From contig CALDUQ010000001.1 in assembly GCA_937924845.1 (NCBI GenBank), forward strand, positions 1 through 48,520: a stretch of 48,520 bases of DNA, given 5' to 3'. The DNA is from an uncultured Flavobacteriaceae bacterium. GTDB taxonomy: Bacteria > Bacteroidota > Bacteroidia > Flavobacteriales > Flavobacteriaceae. Within the stretch, counting starts at the first letter, position 1, and the number at the start of each line of letters is the position of its first letter. A program made the translations under genes and the position numbers. The notes beneath the pieces are model-generated. The model ran no database searches and was not told the origin of the DNA. It saw nothing but the letters and a program-made list of their open reading frames with translations. This document shows positions 8,528 through 18,565 of this stretch, piece by piece.

Positions 8528-11293
8528 CTATAAAGTTTCTTTTTCAACAAAATCAATATTTGGATTAAACAATTCAATAATTAACACTTTTAACTGTTGT
8601 TCAAATTCATTTAAAACATTAGCGTTAATGTAAACATCTTTAACTGCTCTAGCGCCCAATTTATCTTTTTTAGAAAAGTTTAAAATGCCCTTTTTTAGAT
8701 TTTTAAATGAAATTATACCAGCCGTAACAGGTAAATTTAATGGCGTACGCTTATGCATCATATAGGCATACATTAATAACTGAAAACTCTTACTGTATTT
8801 TTTATAATCGGTTATTAAATCCTCCCAATTTACAACTTCTACTTGCCCTTGCTCGACTTTTCCTGATTTATAATCAATTATTCTAAGCGTACCATTATAT
8901 AAGTCAACTCGATCTACCTTTCCATTTAATCGTATTGTTTTATTAACCTCAGGCACATCAACATCAACATTAAGAGAGGTTTCTATCTCAATAATTTTAA
9001 TTGTATTCCCTTTCTGCAAGTCGTTAATTTCATGATTTAAAAAATTAGTAACATAGCGTTTAGAGATTTCAAAGGCTATAAGATTTTTACCTTTATCAAT
9101 AGTACCCAATTTATACAAAGCAGAAAAATGCTTACGAACTGTATTATCAACTTTTAATTTCATTGATTTAACATCATTAACCGTAATAAGTTGATTAATA
9201 AATGGCCTATAAAATTCTTCTAAAGTATCATGAATGATTGAACCAAAGGTATTAGCCGCAACAAACTCTTCTAATTGATTATCTTCCTTGATGTCAAGAA
9301 TTTTTTGATAATAAAAGTCTATTGGGTTTCTTATATAACTTGTTAATGAAGAAGGTGAAAACCCCTTACTAGCAACTTGTTCAATACGGTTTAAAATTGA
9401 AATGGTTTTTGATACAACCTCTGGCTCGTTATCTATTTGCGGTATTGGAGTACTTAACAGCCTATGGTTAATATCATGTATGTTATCAATTTCTAATTGT
9501 GAAATAAATCTACTTTTTTCGTTTCCATTAAGTGAATCAATTTCGGCATTATATAAAATATATACATGCTTAGCACGATGTAGTAATCGATAAAAATGAT
9601 ACGTATAAATAGCATCTTTTTCCTTATAGGTTGGCAAGCCATTTTCAAGCTTAACATCATAAGGAATAAATGAATTATTACTCTTGCCTGACGGAAACAC
9701 CCCCTCATTTACTGATGAAATAATTACAGTTTCAAAATCAATTACGCGCGATTCTAAAACACCCATAATTTGTAAACCCTTCAAGGCTTCGCCTTTAAAA
9801 TCTAATGTTTCACCTTTTAAAATTTCATTATAAATGGTATAAAAGCTTTTTATTGAATTTATAAATTTATAGCGTAAATTTAGCTTATTAATTTCTTCAA
9901 AAACGTGATTAATATGATATAGCTGTTCTAATACTAATAAATTTGAGCTTTTATCACTATCTAAATAGGTTTTTATATGTGTTAAAACCTCAAAAACCCT
10001 TATCAGCACACCGTCAATATCGTTATACCACGGATCAAATAACACCAAAAGCAAATAAGCAACTTTATCAAACAAATTACAAAAAGAAGTAACTGAAATA
10101 AATGTCAAATTATTAACCTGTAAATGATTTATAATTTTTTGATGAAAATCAATACCATCAACAAAAAACAAACCTCTAATTATAGGGTGACCGATAATAT
10201 TTACAATATCCTTATAATATAACTCACCTTTATTTTTTTCTTGAAATTTAATCAAAATATCAAAAAATGCAGCTACAGGTACCTCATGAAGAGGAAGTCC
10301 CATAGTTACATTAATATTTTGAATTGATTTTGGTATAGAATTTAACACAGGCAACAATAAAGACTCATCACCCAATACTACAGCAGTATCATTAATCGAT
10401 CCCTTTGAAATCATTATATGATCCAATAAAGAGCCTATATATTTAGCCTGACCAACTTGTTTTGGCACACCCACAACATTAATATGTTTTGGTTTTGTAT
10501 AATTTGAGCTTTGCCAATTAAACGCATTTGTTTTAAAATAAGTCCATGTACGTTTATAATCACGTAAAAAAAGACCTGCATCATGATTGTAATTGTTGAC
10601 AAAATATTTATCAGTATCCCAAAATATTTGTGCTTTGTTACAATTCAAAAGCGTTTGTATAATTTTTGATTCAGCAGCATTTAAGGCATTAAAACCTATA
10701 AAAATGTATTGTTTGTTATTTATTTTAATATAATCATCCAATTTTTCAACACTATACCTATAAATAAGTCCTTGATAACCCAACGCTTCTTCTTGTAGCG
10801 CATTAACCAATTTTTCATAATACACATGCAGTAAATTCCAAAACGCTAAATACCCGTCAATTAATGATGAGTTTTCATGGTTTAAAGACCAATGCATTTG
10901 ATTAATTTCTTGAATAGATTTTAGATAATCAAATATTTGTGCCTGCGGAATTAAATAGCGATCAATTTCATTAAAATCTTGAATTAATGTTTGTGCCCAG
11001 GTTGAAAACTTGTCAAACGATTCGATACGCGCTTTAGGCGTATATTTTACATAAACCTCATAAAATTTAAAGAGTAATTCTGTATTAGATATACTTTCAA
11101 GTTTTGCTATATCCTGAACAAACTCTTCAATACTTATAATTTCAGGAGCAAAATTGGTTTTATTTGTAACCTCCGGAATTTGGCTCTTCAAAAAATTACC
11201 TGCCCTTTTACTAGGCAAAATAAAAACATAATCAGTTAACTCAATATTATTATCATTGAGGTGCTTTAATACATCGTATAAAAATGTTTTCAT
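8528..11293 (-). CDS. AddB-like PD-(D/E)XK nuclease family protein
   Basis: A 921-aa protein of the AddB/RexB type, predicted to work with the AddA-like helicase at 14049-17165 in double-strand break end processing. The N-terminus (FILPSKRAGNFLK) is a helicase-like fold without a Walker A P-loop. The C-terminal RecB-type nuclease domain shows FGSIIHDTLEEF (around 680-690), then GKVDRVDLYNGTLRIIDYKSGK (around 775-800) and KSFQLLMYAYMM, which supply the D-x(n)-DYK-Q-Y active-site pattern. Firmicute AddB proteins have four cysteines around this domain that hold an iron-sulfur cluster. Here the usual upstream cysteine position is Asn (SYIRNPIDFYY), and no C-terminal cysteine triplet is seen. It begins just after the ompA terminator. 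Confidence 0.87.
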   Translation of the reverse strand: MKTFLYDVLKHLNDNNIELTDYVFILPSKRAGNFLKSQIPEVTNKTNFAPEIISIEEFVQDIAKLESISNTELLFKFYEVYVKYTPKARIESFDKFSTWAQTLIQDFNEIDRYLIPQAQIFDYLKSIQEINQMHWSLNHENSSLIDGYLAFWNLLHVYYEKLVNALQEEALGYQGLIYRYSVEKLDDYIKINNKQYIFIGFNALNAAESKIIQTLLNCNKAQIFWDTDKYFVNNYNHDAGLFLRDYKRTWTYFKTNAFNWQSSNYTKPKHINVVGVPKQVGQAKYIGSLLDHIMISKGSINDTAVVLGDESLLLPVLNSIPKSIQNINVTMGLPLHEVPVAAFFDILIKFQEKNKGELYYKDIVNIIGHPIIRGLFFVDGIDFHQKIINHLQVNNLTFISVTSFCNLFDKVAYLLLVLFDPWYNDIDGVLIRVFEVLTHIKTYLDSDKSSNLLVLEQLYHINHVFEEINKLNLRYKFINSIKSFYTIYNEILKGETLDFKGEALKGLQIMGVLESRVIDFETVIISSVNEGVFPSGKSNNSFIPYDVKLENGLPTYKEKDAIYTYHFYRLLHRAKHVYILYNAEIDSLNGNEKSRFISQLEIDNIHDINHRLLSTPIPQIDNEPEVVSKTISILNRIEQVASKGFSPSSLTSYIRNPIDFYYQKILDIKEDNQLEEFVAANTFGSIIHDTLEEFYRPFINQLITVNDVKSMKLKVDNTVRKHFSALYKLGTIDKGKNLIAFEISKRYVTNFLNHEINDLQKGNTIKIIEIETSLNVDVDVPEVNKTIRLNGKVDRVDLYNGTLRIIDYKSGKVEQGQVEVVNWEDLITDYKKYSKSFQLLMYAYMMHKRTPLNLPVTAGIISFKNLKKGILNFSKKDKLGARAVKDVYINANVLNEFEQQLKVLIIELFNPNIDFVEKETL

Positions 11294-11306
11294 GTTATAA
11301 AAATAA

Positions 11307-11334
11307 AAAAACGCCTCATAAATGAGGCGTTTTT
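11307..11334 (-). terminator. Intrinsic terminator of ompA-family gene
   Basis: A 12-bp stem (AAAAACGCCTCA with TGAGGCGTTTTT) has a 4-base loop and is T-rich on the minus-strand side. It separates the OmpA gene from the AddB-like gene. Confidence 0.92.
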
Positions 11335-11366
11335 AATAAAACTTTTATTATTAAAATAAACTTGTA

Positions 11367-12728
11367 TTAGTTAGCAAGTTTAATTTCAACACGTCTGTTT
11401 TCAGCTCTACCAGCTCTTGTTTTGTTACTAGCCTTTGGAGCATCTTCACCAAAACCTTGAGCAGATAATCTAGCTTTAGCTATACCATTTTCTACTAAGT
11501 AATCTAAAACAGCGTTAGCTCTTTCATTAGATAACTTTGTGTTGTATGCGCTACTTCCAGTACTATCTGTATGTCCTTCAATTTTAAAGTTAGCTTGAGG
11601 GAATTCTTTTAATATTCCTGTAATTGCAACTAAAGTTTTGAAAGCTTCTTTTTTGAAAGATGATCTATTAGTGTTAAATGTAATTACATTAGCATACTCA
11701 CTAAGTTGTTTTTGTACTTCTTCATTTGGTAATTCTGGGCAACCATTGTTTGCTACAGTACCAACTTCGTTAGGACATTTATCATCTTTATCTAAAACTC
11801 CATCTTTATCAGTATCTAACCAAGGGCACCCGTTGTTTGCAGCAGGACCAGCTTCGTTAACACATTTATCTTTAGAATCAGTAACACCATCTTTATCAGC
11901 ATCAGGACATCCGTTTAATTCCTTAACACCTGCAACAGTTGGGCACTCATCTTTATTGTTAGCTACACCATCTTTATCAGTATCAGCACATCCATTAAAC
12001 TCAGCTAAACCAGCTTCGTTTGGACACTCATCTTTAGAATCTTCAATACCATCGTTGTCAGAATCTGGACAACCATCAAAAGCTTCTAAACCAGCAACTT
12101 CTGGACATTTGTCATGTTTGTCATATATACCATCACCATCAGTATCTTTTCCTCCAAACTGGATAGAAATTCCAGCTGTATGTTGGAAGTGAGACGCTAA
12201 AGCATCTTCGAAAGAATGCTTGTAAGTAGACTGTACAGATAAACCAATATTACGAGTAAACCAGTAAGTTAAACCAGCAGAACCGTTTAATGTACCTCTA
12301 CCTATATCATCAACCCAAGTGTAACCACCACCAATTCCTAAGTGCGGCTCAAGTTTTTTAGATTTAATTACATTAGCAAAGCTATATTTAATGATACCGT
12401 CTAAACCGTAGTAAGTTAAATCATCTACTGATGCATCACCAAATTTATCAATTCTGTTAATTGACCCAGCTACTCCAAAAGAAAAATTGTCAGATAAATA
12501 TCTAGACACTGTTAATGTTGAAATTGATGGTAAGATATTGTAGTGATCTGTAGCATTAAAGAATTCATCAAAATACCCACCAAGTGGTGCGTCTTCTCCT
12601 GTTGGATAAAAGTCTACTGCGTTAATACCAAAGCTAATAGCCCAAGGATTGTCTTCATTTTGCGCTCCAGCAAAATTAAAGCTCACTGCTAATAATAAAA
12701 CTAGCGTAAGTTTACCTAGATTTTTCAT
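11367..12728 (-). CDS. OmpA-family outer-membrane protein with thrombospondin type 3 repeats
   Basis: A 453-aa envelope protein. It has a signal peptide (residues 1-22, ending NFAGAQ) and an N-terminal domain of about 170 residues that looks like an 8-strand beta-barrel. Five 27-residue TSP3-type calcium-binding repeats follow (DxDxDG...CP, residues 195-331). The C-terminal OmpA/MotB peptidoglycan-binding domain has IEGHTDSTGS and the family ending RAENRRVEIKL. It links the outer membrane to the cell wall. It is monocistronic: a perfect -7 box stands upstream and a strong terminator downstream. It sits between two genes of one DNA-repair complex but has its own signals, so it is not part of their operon. 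Confidence 0.95.
   Translation of the reverse strand: MKNLGKLTLVLLLAVSFNFAGAQNEDNPWAISFGINAVDFYPTGEDAPLGGYFDEFFNATDHYNILPSISTLTVSRYLSDNFSFGVAGSINRIDKFGDASVDDLTYYGLDGIIKYSFANVIKSKKLEPHLGIGGGYTWVDDIGRGTLNGSAGLTYWFTRNIGLSVQSTYKHSFEDALASHFQHTAGISIQFGGKDTDGDGIYDKHDKCPEVAGLEAFDGCPDSDNDGIEDSKDECPNEAGLAEFNGCADTDKDGVANNKDECPTVAGVKELNGCPDADKDGVTDSKDKCVNEAGPAANNGCPWLDTDKDGVLDKDDKCPNEVGTVANNGCPELPNEEVQKQLSEYANVITFNTNRSSFKKEAFKTLVAITGILKEFPQANFKIEGHTDSTGSSAYNTKLSNERANAVLDYLVENGIAKARLSAQGFGEDAPKASNKTRAGRAENRRVEIKLAN
11736..12146 (-). repeat. Five tandem 81-base repeats encoding TSP3 modules
   Basis: Each unit encodes 27 residues with an acidic DxDxDGxxD calcium loop and two cysteines (CP and GC(P)). Five units run in register, with a two-residue insert (Trp-Leu) before the last one. 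The DNA copies are diverged, so this is an old protein repeat rather than a recent tandem expansion. The 184-aa plus-strand ORF across it is a shadow. Confidence 0.85.
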
Positions 12729-12763
12729 ATTACTAAAAATTATTTTAAGTGTTATTTAAGAGG

Positions 12764-12771
12764 CAAATGTA
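12764..12771 (-). promoter_or_regulatory. -7 box of the OmpA-family gene
   Basis: The minus strand reads TACATTTG, a perfect TAnnTTTG, 35 bases upstream of the ATG. The leader between them is A/T-rich and has no Shine-Dalgarno site, as is usual for highly expressed flavobacterial genes. Confidence 0.75.
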
Positions 12772-12844
12772 GCTCTTAAATTTAATTTAATGAAAAAAAA
12801 ATAAAAAAATATTAAAATTAGCCATCAATCACCGATGACTGACA

Positions 12845-14038
12845 TTAAATAACCGATAATCGTTTTCCTATTTTGACAAAAGCGGCAATCGCTTTATCTA
12901 AATGCTCTTGAGTATGTGCTGCAGATAACTGCACTCGTATACGTGCTTTATCTTTTGGTACTACAGGAAAAAAGAATCCTATGACATAAATACCTTCGTC
13001 CAATAACATATTTGCCATGGTTTGAGATAATTTTGCGTCATATAGCATTACTGGCACAATTGCAGAATCCCCATTTACAATATCAAAACCTGCTGCTAAC
13101 ATACCTTTTTTAAAGTAATTGGTATTCCACTCTAATTTATCTCTTAATGTTGTATTATTTTTCAATAATTCAAATACTTTAATAGATGCCCCTACTATGG
13201 CTGGTGCTAACGAATTAGAAAACAAGTAAGGACGTGAGCGCTGGCGAAGTACTTCAATAATTTCCTTTTTACCTGTGGTATAGCCTCCCATTGCACCACC
13301 AAGCGCTTTACCTAAAGTTCCTGTTATGATGTCTACTCTACCCATAACATTTTTATCTTCCAGCGTACCCCTGCCTGTTTTACCTATAAAACCAGCAGCA
13401 TGACACTCATCAACCATAACTAATGCGTCATACTTATCGGCTAAATCACATATTTGATCTAATGGTGCGACTAGGCCGTCCATAGAAAAAACCCCATCGG
13501 TAACAATTATTTTAAAACGAGCACCGTTTTCATTTGCCGCAATTAATTGCTGTTCTAAATCATTCATGTCACCATTTTGATAGCGATAACGTGCCGCTTT
13601 GCACAATCGAACACCATCAATTATAGAAGCATGATTTAACGAATCTGAAATAATCGCATCTGCCGCCGTTAACAAAGGTTCAAACACCCCTCCGTTAGCA
13701 TCAAAGGCAGCCGCATACATAATTGTATCTTCAGTTCCGTAAAATTCTGCTATGGTAGTCTCTAGTTTTTTATGTATATCTTGTGTACCACAAATAAATC
13801 GAACTGATGACATACCAAAGCCGTGTGTATCCATGGTATCCTTTGCTGCCTGTATTACCTCTGGATGATTTGATAACCCTAAATAATTATTTGCGCAAAA
13901 ATTAAGAACTTTCTCACCTGTATTTAATGTGATTTCGGCATCTTGTGATGATGTTATAATGCGTTCTTCCTTAAACAGCCCGTCATTTTTAATTTGCTCA
14001 AGCTCTTTTTGTAAATGTGCTTTTATATTGCTGTACAT
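12845..14038 (-). CDS. kbl: Glycine C-acetyltransferase (2-amino-3-ketobutyrate CoA ligase)
   Basis: A 397-aa PLP enzyme of the alpha-oxoamine synthase family. It splits 2-amino-3-ketobutyrate with CoA into glycine and acetyl-CoA in threonine breakdown. The cofactor-binding lysine is Lys244 in [15 protein letters not shown]. The upstream [17 protein letters not shown] and the [15 protein letters not shown] near the N-terminus are typical of Kbl rather than BioF. The usual partner gene tdh (threonine dehydrogenase) is not in the window. It follows the AddA-like gene by 10 bases and may be co-transcribed with it; no terminator is visible after it. Confidence 0.94.
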   Translation of the reverse strand: MYSNIKAHLQKELEQIKNDGLFKEERIITSSQDAEITLNTGEKVLNFCANNYLGLSNHPEVIQAAKDTMDTHGFGMSSVRFICGTQDIHKKLETTIAEFYGTEDTIMYAAAFDANGGVFEPLLTAADAIISDSLNHASIIDGVRLCKAARYRYQNGDMNDLEQQLIAANENGARFKIIVTDGVFSMDGLVAPLDQICDLADKYDALVMVDECHAAGFIGKTGRGTLEDKNVMGRVDIITGTLGKALGGAMGGYTTGKKEIIEVLRQRSRPYLFSNSLAPAIVGASIKVFELLKNNTTLRDKLEWNTNYFKKGMLAAGFDIVNGDSAIVPVMLYDAKLSQTMANMLLDEGIYVIGFFFPVVPKDKARIRVQLSAAHTQEHLDKAIAAFVKIGKRLSVI

Positions 14039-14048
14039 AATGTATGTT

Positions 14049-17000
14049 TTAAATGTATTTTATTTGTATCTCATTGTTTATATAAACTAGTATTTTATCG
14101 CTAACAGTAAAACCCATTTCTAACAAGGCCTTTTCATAAACATAAAGTTGATCGCTATGCTTTGGATGTTCTGCCCCTGTTTTGTAGTCTATAATTGACA
14201 TTTGATTATTTGTTTGCAAAATTAATCTATCAGGACGTAACCTTGTACCAGTTTTTGTGATAATTTCCTTCTCATTATATATGGTGTTATCCGTATGGTA
14301 AAACTGACTTAACTCAGGGTGATTAACAACACCTAAAACTTGATTTTTCAATAACTCAATATCATCAGGTCTAATAAAACCCGCTTTTACTGCTTTAGCA
14401 AAAACATCATCAATATCATTTACATATTTAATCATTGATAATAAATAATGTGTAACATTTCCTTTTTCAATAGCACTTGCCTGATTGGTACCCCATAAAA
14501 AACCATGATTAGTTACAATATTTATATGATGCTGTTCCTTTGGTACAGAAATAAACTGTGATTGCAAAATAGGACTAATCCCGTCGTTTTTAAATTTAGA
14601 AATTCGCTTTGGATTACCAAAACTATAATTCAATTCGCTATCATCCCAAACTTGCTTATGTCTTAAATATTCAACAAAAAGCCCTGAAAACATTTTAGGA
14701 TTTACTTTTTTATCTCTAGCACTTATAATGTATAGTTGCTCTACAGCTCTAGTTAAAACTACATATAATAAATTAAGATTATCAAGCTCTAACTCACCCT
14801 GATGGGTATTATATAATTGTGCCGATACCTCATTATAACACTCAAAATCTTTATTACAATTAAGCAACGCGTACTCAAAGCCACTATACTCATTTGGTTT
14901 TACAGGCAACCATGCTTTAGGCTCTATTTCTTTATAAATATTCAAATCTGCAAAAGGATAAATTACAACAGGAAACTCTAAACCTTTTGATTTATGTATC
15001 GTCATAATTTGTATAGCTTGGTTGCCTTTTGGTGACACCACACTCCACTTATCTTTTTTGATTTGGTAATACGATAAAAAAGCTGCGATATTAGACGAAT
15101 TTTGACTTAAAAACACTAAAACCTCATCTAAAAAAAACTGAATATAAGCATCTGTAGTATTAACCAAATTAAATGCCTGAATTACAACCTCAATACCCTC
15201 ATATAGTGGCAAAAAAAGTAGCCGTTTATAATCAAAATAAATATCAAATTTTTGTAGTTTCTCAAAAAATACTTCAATATCTTGATGAATAAAATCAACA
15301 TAAAAATCATGCTTATCATCAACATCTATAGCGTATTTAGCGAGATATTTTAATACTTCAATTTTAGATTCGGCTTGTGCCGGATTACTAACGTAGCCTA
15401 ATAGGTTTACTATAAATTTAACCTTTGGTGAATTAGAGATTAATAAGGTTTCTGAAGATACAACACTAATATTAGCCTCGCTAATTAAATAATTTGCTAC
15501 AGCAACCCCTTCCTTTCGAGTACGCGTTATCACACATATTTCGCTTAAATTAAAGCCTTGTTCTAAACATTTTTTTATAGTGGTTAACACCTGTGCAGGG
15601 TAAAGCTCCATTTTATTGTTATCAATTTCTAAAAATGATAAATCAACATAACCTCCATTATTTTTATTGGGCTCCTGAGTACTAGTCGCATACAAATTAG
15701 CATAGGACGAATTTTTTAACGCAAAACTTGACAAAAACTCAAAAAACGAATTGTTGAAATTTACAACCTCAAAATAACTTCTAAAATTTTTGGGTAATGC
15801 ATTTTTTTTAACAGGAACACTAAACGGGTTTTCATTTTCATTTAAAGCAATAAATTGTTCAGCCTTACCGCCTCGCCACCTATAAATAGCTTGCTTTGCA
15901 TCTCCAACAAGTGTTACACTTGTGCCTTCGGAAGCTAAAGCATTATCTAACAAGGGCACTAAATTTTCCCATTGCATTACGGATGTATCCTGAAACTCAT
16001 CAATAAAATAATGCTGAAAGGCTTCGCCAATACGCTCATATATAAACGGAACAGGTTGATTTTTTATAGACGTACTTATTATTTTATTAAATTCAGAAAT
16101 TAAAACCAAACTCCTATCATGCTTAATACCAGATAGTGCTTTATTAACTGAGTTTAAAATAGATAGCGGGGTAACACTTTTATAAAATGCAGCAATAAAC
16201 TTAATTTGAAATACTAATGATTTGGTACACTCAAAAGCACTCGCAATTTGGGGCTGAATTTGATCAATAATACTAGCCACATCTTGACTAACGCGTTTTG
16301 GATACAAAGGGTGTGTTGCTATTTTTGCTTGCCAAACCGTATCAAAACTAACTTTTAGATTTTTTTCTGATAATTTTTTAAAATATTCTGGAAGAAACCC
16401 TCTATTAAAATCATTAAAATCAAGGCCACGCTCCATAATTAAGTCAATAACAGCTTTCGATTCGCTAACTATTTTAGCCTCTAACGCAACATGCTTTGTT
16501 TTTAACAGGCGTTTAAGTTCAGTAAAATCATTTATATTTTTTCCTTTTAAGCTATTTATATAAGCAATATCATTTTCACTAATTAAAAGCTTTGCTATTT
16601 TATAAAAATCTAAAGATACGTCCCAACTTTTATCATCATCAGCTTTTTCGATAGCAAAGTCAACCAATGTTTTAGTTAAGGCTTTATCACTACCCGCGCT
16701 ATCAATAACCTTATCAACTGCTTCGCTCAAAAGCATGTCAACATCCATCTCGACCTCAAAGTTTATAGGCACGTTCAAATCAAATGCAAAGGTTCTAATA
16801 AGTTTTTGTGTAAATTTATCTATGGTCAAAATATCAAAAGCACCATAATGATGTAATATTTTATTTAACAATAACTTTGCCTTTTCATGCAAGTCCGTAG
16901 GTGACATATCCAGCTCTTTAGTTAATTGCCAAAACATATCGTGCTCGTTAGTTAACACCTGCGTGTCGGCAAATTCTCTTAACGTATTAACAATCCTATC

Positions 17001-17165
17001 TTTCATTTCACCAACTGCTTTATTGGTAAATGTCATGGCCAAAATATATTTAAAAGGATATTTACGTTTTGACAAAAAACATAATTTTAAATACGCTTTA
17101 ACTATGGTGTAGGTTTTTCCGCTACCAGCGGAAGCATTATAAATATTAAATCCAGATAAACTCAA
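14049..17165 (-). CDS. AddA-like UvrD-family helicase/nuclease
   Basis: A 1038-aa superfamily 1 helicase with a C-terminal RecB-type nuclease, the likely partner of the AddB-like protein in recombination repair. Helicase motifs in order: Walker A AGSGKT (13-18), motif [11 protein letters not shown], motif [18 protein letters not shown], motif [17 protein letters not shown] and motif [13 protein letters not shown]. The nuclease residues appear near the C-terminus as [14 protein letters not shown] and QLYVYEKAL, so both activities look intact. The start codon is TTG ([17 protein letters not shown]); no ATG fits the family start. It is divergent from sodA. The word TGCCTTCGGAA lies inside at 15923-15933. 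Confidence 0.88.
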   Translation of the reverse strand: MSLSGFNIYNASAGSGKTYTIVKAYLKLCFLSKRKYPFKYILAMTFTNKAVGEMKDRIVNTLREFADTQVLTNEHDMFWQLTKELDMSPTDLHEKAKLLLNKILHHYGAFDILTIDKFTQKLIRTFAFDLNVPINFEVEMDVDMLLSEAVDKVIDSAGSDKALTKTLVDFAIEKADDDKSWDVSLDFYKIAKLLISENDIAYINSLKGKNINDFTELKRLLKTKHVALEAKIVSESKAVIDLIMERGLDFNDFNRGFLPEYFKKLSEKNLKVSFDTVWQAKIATHPLYPKRVSQDVASIIDQIQPQIASAFECTKSLVFQIKFIAAFYKSVTPLSILNSVNKALSGIKHDRSLVLISEFNKIISTSIKNQPVPFIYERIGEAFQHYFIDEFQDTSVMQWENLVPLLDNALASEGTSVTLVGDAKQAIYRWRGGKAEQFIALNENENPFSVPVKKNALPKNFRSYFEVVNFNNSFFEFLSSFALKNSSYANLYATSTQEPNKNNGGYVDLSFLEIDNNKMELYPAQVLTTIKKCLEQGFNLSEICVITRTRKEGVAVANYLISEANISVVSSETLLISNSPKVKFIVNLLGYVSNPAQAESKIEVLKYLAKYAIDVDDKHDFYVDFIHQDIEVFFEKLQKFDIYFDYKRLLFLPLYEGIEVVIQAFNLVNTTDAYIQFFLDEVLVFLSQNSSNIAAFLSYYQIKKDKWSVVSPKGNQAIQIMTIHKSKGLEFPVVIYPFADLNIYKEIEPKAWLPVKPNEYSGFEYALLNCNKDFECYNEVSAQLYNTHQGELELDNLNLLYVVLTRAVEQLYIISARDKKVNPKMFSGLFVEYLRHKQVWDDSELNYSFGNPKRISKFKNDGISPILQSQFISVPKEQHHINIVTNHGFLWGTNQASAIEKGNVTHYLLSMIKYVNDIDDVFAKAVKAGFIRPDDIELLKNQVLGVVNHPELSQFYHTDNTIYNEKEIITKTGTRLRPDRLILQTNNQMSIIDYKTGAEHPKHSDQLYVYEKALLEMGFTVSDKILVYINNEIQIKYI
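15923..15933 (+). repeat. Dispersed word TGCCTTCGGAA, copy in the AddA-like gene
   Basis: An exact 11-base core, preceded by TG rather than TT. On the coding strand it reads Ser-Glu-Gly. Confidence 0.55.
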
Positions 17166-17234
17166 ACAAGAAAATTTTTATAGCAAAATAAGTATTCTTG
17201 ATAAATTAAATGTAAAAATATTACAGCTTTATTG

Positions 17235-17242
17235 TAAATTTG
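17235..17242 (+). promoter_or_regulatory. -7 box of sodA
   Basis: TAAATTTG is a perfect TAnnTTTG, 35 bases upstream of the sodA ATG. Confidence 0.72.
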
Positions 17243-17277
17243 GATTAAATTAATGTAAAATCAATAAAACATATACT

Positions 17278-17886
17278 ATGGCTTTTGAATTACCAAAATT
17301 AAAATATGCTTACGATGCTTTAGAGCCGCACATTGATGCGCGTACTATGGAAATCCACCATTCTAAACATCACAACGGATATACTACAAAATTAAACGCA
17401 GCAATTGAAGGCACCGACCTTGAAGGGCAATCTATAGACGCTATTTTAGCCAACCTTGATATGAGCAACAAAGCCGTTAGAAATAATGGTGGAGGCTTTT
17501 TTAATCACGCCTTATTTTGGGAGGTGATGAATCCTGAGGACAAAGGTCGTTTATCTGGCGACTTAAAAGACGCTATTGAAGCTGCTTTTGGCGATTTAGA
17601 AGGCTTTAAAGACGCATTTAGCAAAGCTGCAGCTACTCAATTTGGCTCGGGCTGGGCATGGCTATGTGTGCATAAAGGCGGCAAAGTAACTGTATGCTCT
17701 AGTCCTAATCAAGACAATCCTATTATGCCAGGTGTTGGCTGTGGTGGCTACCCTATTTTAGGTATTGATGTTTGGGAACATGCATACTACTTAAATTATC
17801 AAAATAGACGACCAGATTATATCAATGCATTTTTTAATGTAATTAACTGGAATGAAGTTGAACGCCGATATGCCGAAGCGAAGTAA
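17278..17886 (+). CDS. sodA: Superoxide dismutase, Mn/Fe type (manganese-like)
   Basis: A 202-aa cytoplasmic enzyme that turns superoxide into oxygen and hydrogen peroxide. Metal ligands are His27 (MEIHHSKHH), His77 (FFNHALFW), Asp164 and His168 ([10 protein letters not shown]). The residue pattern that separates the two metal types points to manganese. The Gln69 position of Fe enzymes is Gly here (NNGGGFFNH), while Gln145 in PNQD matches the outer-sphere Gln146 of Mn enzymes. No export signal is present. It has its own promoter and a long symmetrical terminator shared with the converging lspA group. Confidence 0.96.
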   Translation: MAFELPKLKYAYDALEPHIDARTMEIHHSKHHNGYTTKLNAAIEGTDLEGQSIDAILANLDMSNKAVRNNGGGFFNHALFWEVMNPEDKGRLSGDLKDAIEAAFGDLEGFKDAFSKAAATQFGSGWAWLCVHKGGKVTVCSSPNQDNPIMPGVGCGGYPILGIDVWEHAYYLNYQNRRPDYINAFFNVINWNEVERRYAEAK

Positions 17887-17904
17887 ACTTAATTTAACAT
17901 CAAT

Positions 17905-17947
17905 AAAAAAAACTCCAATTTTAATTATTAAAATTGGAGTTTTTTTT
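17905..17947. terminator. Bidirectional terminator between sodA and lspA, overlapping the lspA 3' end
   Basis: A near-perfect inverted repeat (AAACTCCAATTTTAA ... TTAAAATTGGAGTTT) with a 3-base loop is flanked by A8 and T7-8 tracts, so it works in both directions. The lspA stop codon (17921-17923) lies inside the stem. Confidence 0.92.
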
Positions 17948-18562
17948 ATTTAAAAACACACGTTTATTAAAAAGTATAAGTACACCCACACCAGTACTTA
18001 TAGCCATATCGGCAATATTAAATACGGGTTCAAAAAACGTAAACGCTTTACCTCCAATTATAGGTAACCAGCGTGGAAAAACACCAGTCCACAATGGAAA
18101 ATGTAACATATCTACCACATTACCATAAAATAAATTGGCATAACCCCCATTTTTTGGCAAAAACAAAGCCACTTCATTAAAACTATTACCAAATAATAAA
18201 CCATAAAACACAGAGTCGATAATATTACCTAAGGCGCCTGCAAAAATAAGAGAGACCGACACAATAAGTGTTTTTGAACCTTTGTCTTTAATTACACTAT
18301 ACAACCAATACCCAATTCCTAAAATCGCTAAAAGCCTAAACAAGGTTAGTATTAATTTTGCTGATTTATCGGAAATTAAACTTGTAAAGTCACTAAGTTT
18401 CGCCCCCCAAGCCATACCGTCATTTTCGATAAACAAAATTTCAAACCACGAAAACACTTTAATACTGTCGCCAAGTTGAAAATGCGTTTTTACATAAATT
18501 TTTGAAATTTGATCGATAAGTATAACCGAAACAATTATAAAAATTGATTTTTTTAATGACAT
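17921..18562 (-). CDS. lspA: Lipoprotein signal peptidase (signal peptidase II)
   Basis: A 213-aa inner-membrane aspartyl protease that removes signal peptides from prolipoproteins. It has four hydrophobic segments. The catalytic aspartates lie in GALGNIID and FNIADMA, and the conserved IENDGMAWG loop matches the family NxGxxFG-type motif. The insert around GLLFGNSFNEVALFLPKNGG makes it longer than the 164-aa E. coli protein, as is common in Bacteroidota. The last nine residues (LNKKNSNFNN region) are encoded by the terminator stem. It lies 3 bases downstream of the adhesin-like gene and is the last gene of the ileS group. It would process the several lipoproteins in this window. Confidence 0.95.
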   Translation of the reverse strand: MSLKKSIFIIVSVILIDQISKIYVKTHFQLGDSIKVFSWFEILFIENDGMAWGAKLSDFTSLISDKSAKLILTLFRLLAILGIGYWLYSVIKDKGSKTLIVSVSLIFAGALGNIIDSVFYGLLFGNSFNEVALFLPKNGGYANLFYGNVVDMLHFPLWTGVFPRWLPIIGGKAFTFFEPVFNIADMAISTGVGVLILFNKRVFLNKKNSNFNN

Positions 18563-18565
18563 TAA

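Noticed and set aside
11638-12192. A 184-aa plus-strand ORF, long for this AT-rich genome
   Set aside because: It lies antisense to the TSP3 repeat region of the OmpA gene. Its serine/proline/leucine repeats are the reverse-strand reading of the repeated DxDxDG codons; it has no promoter or signal of its own.
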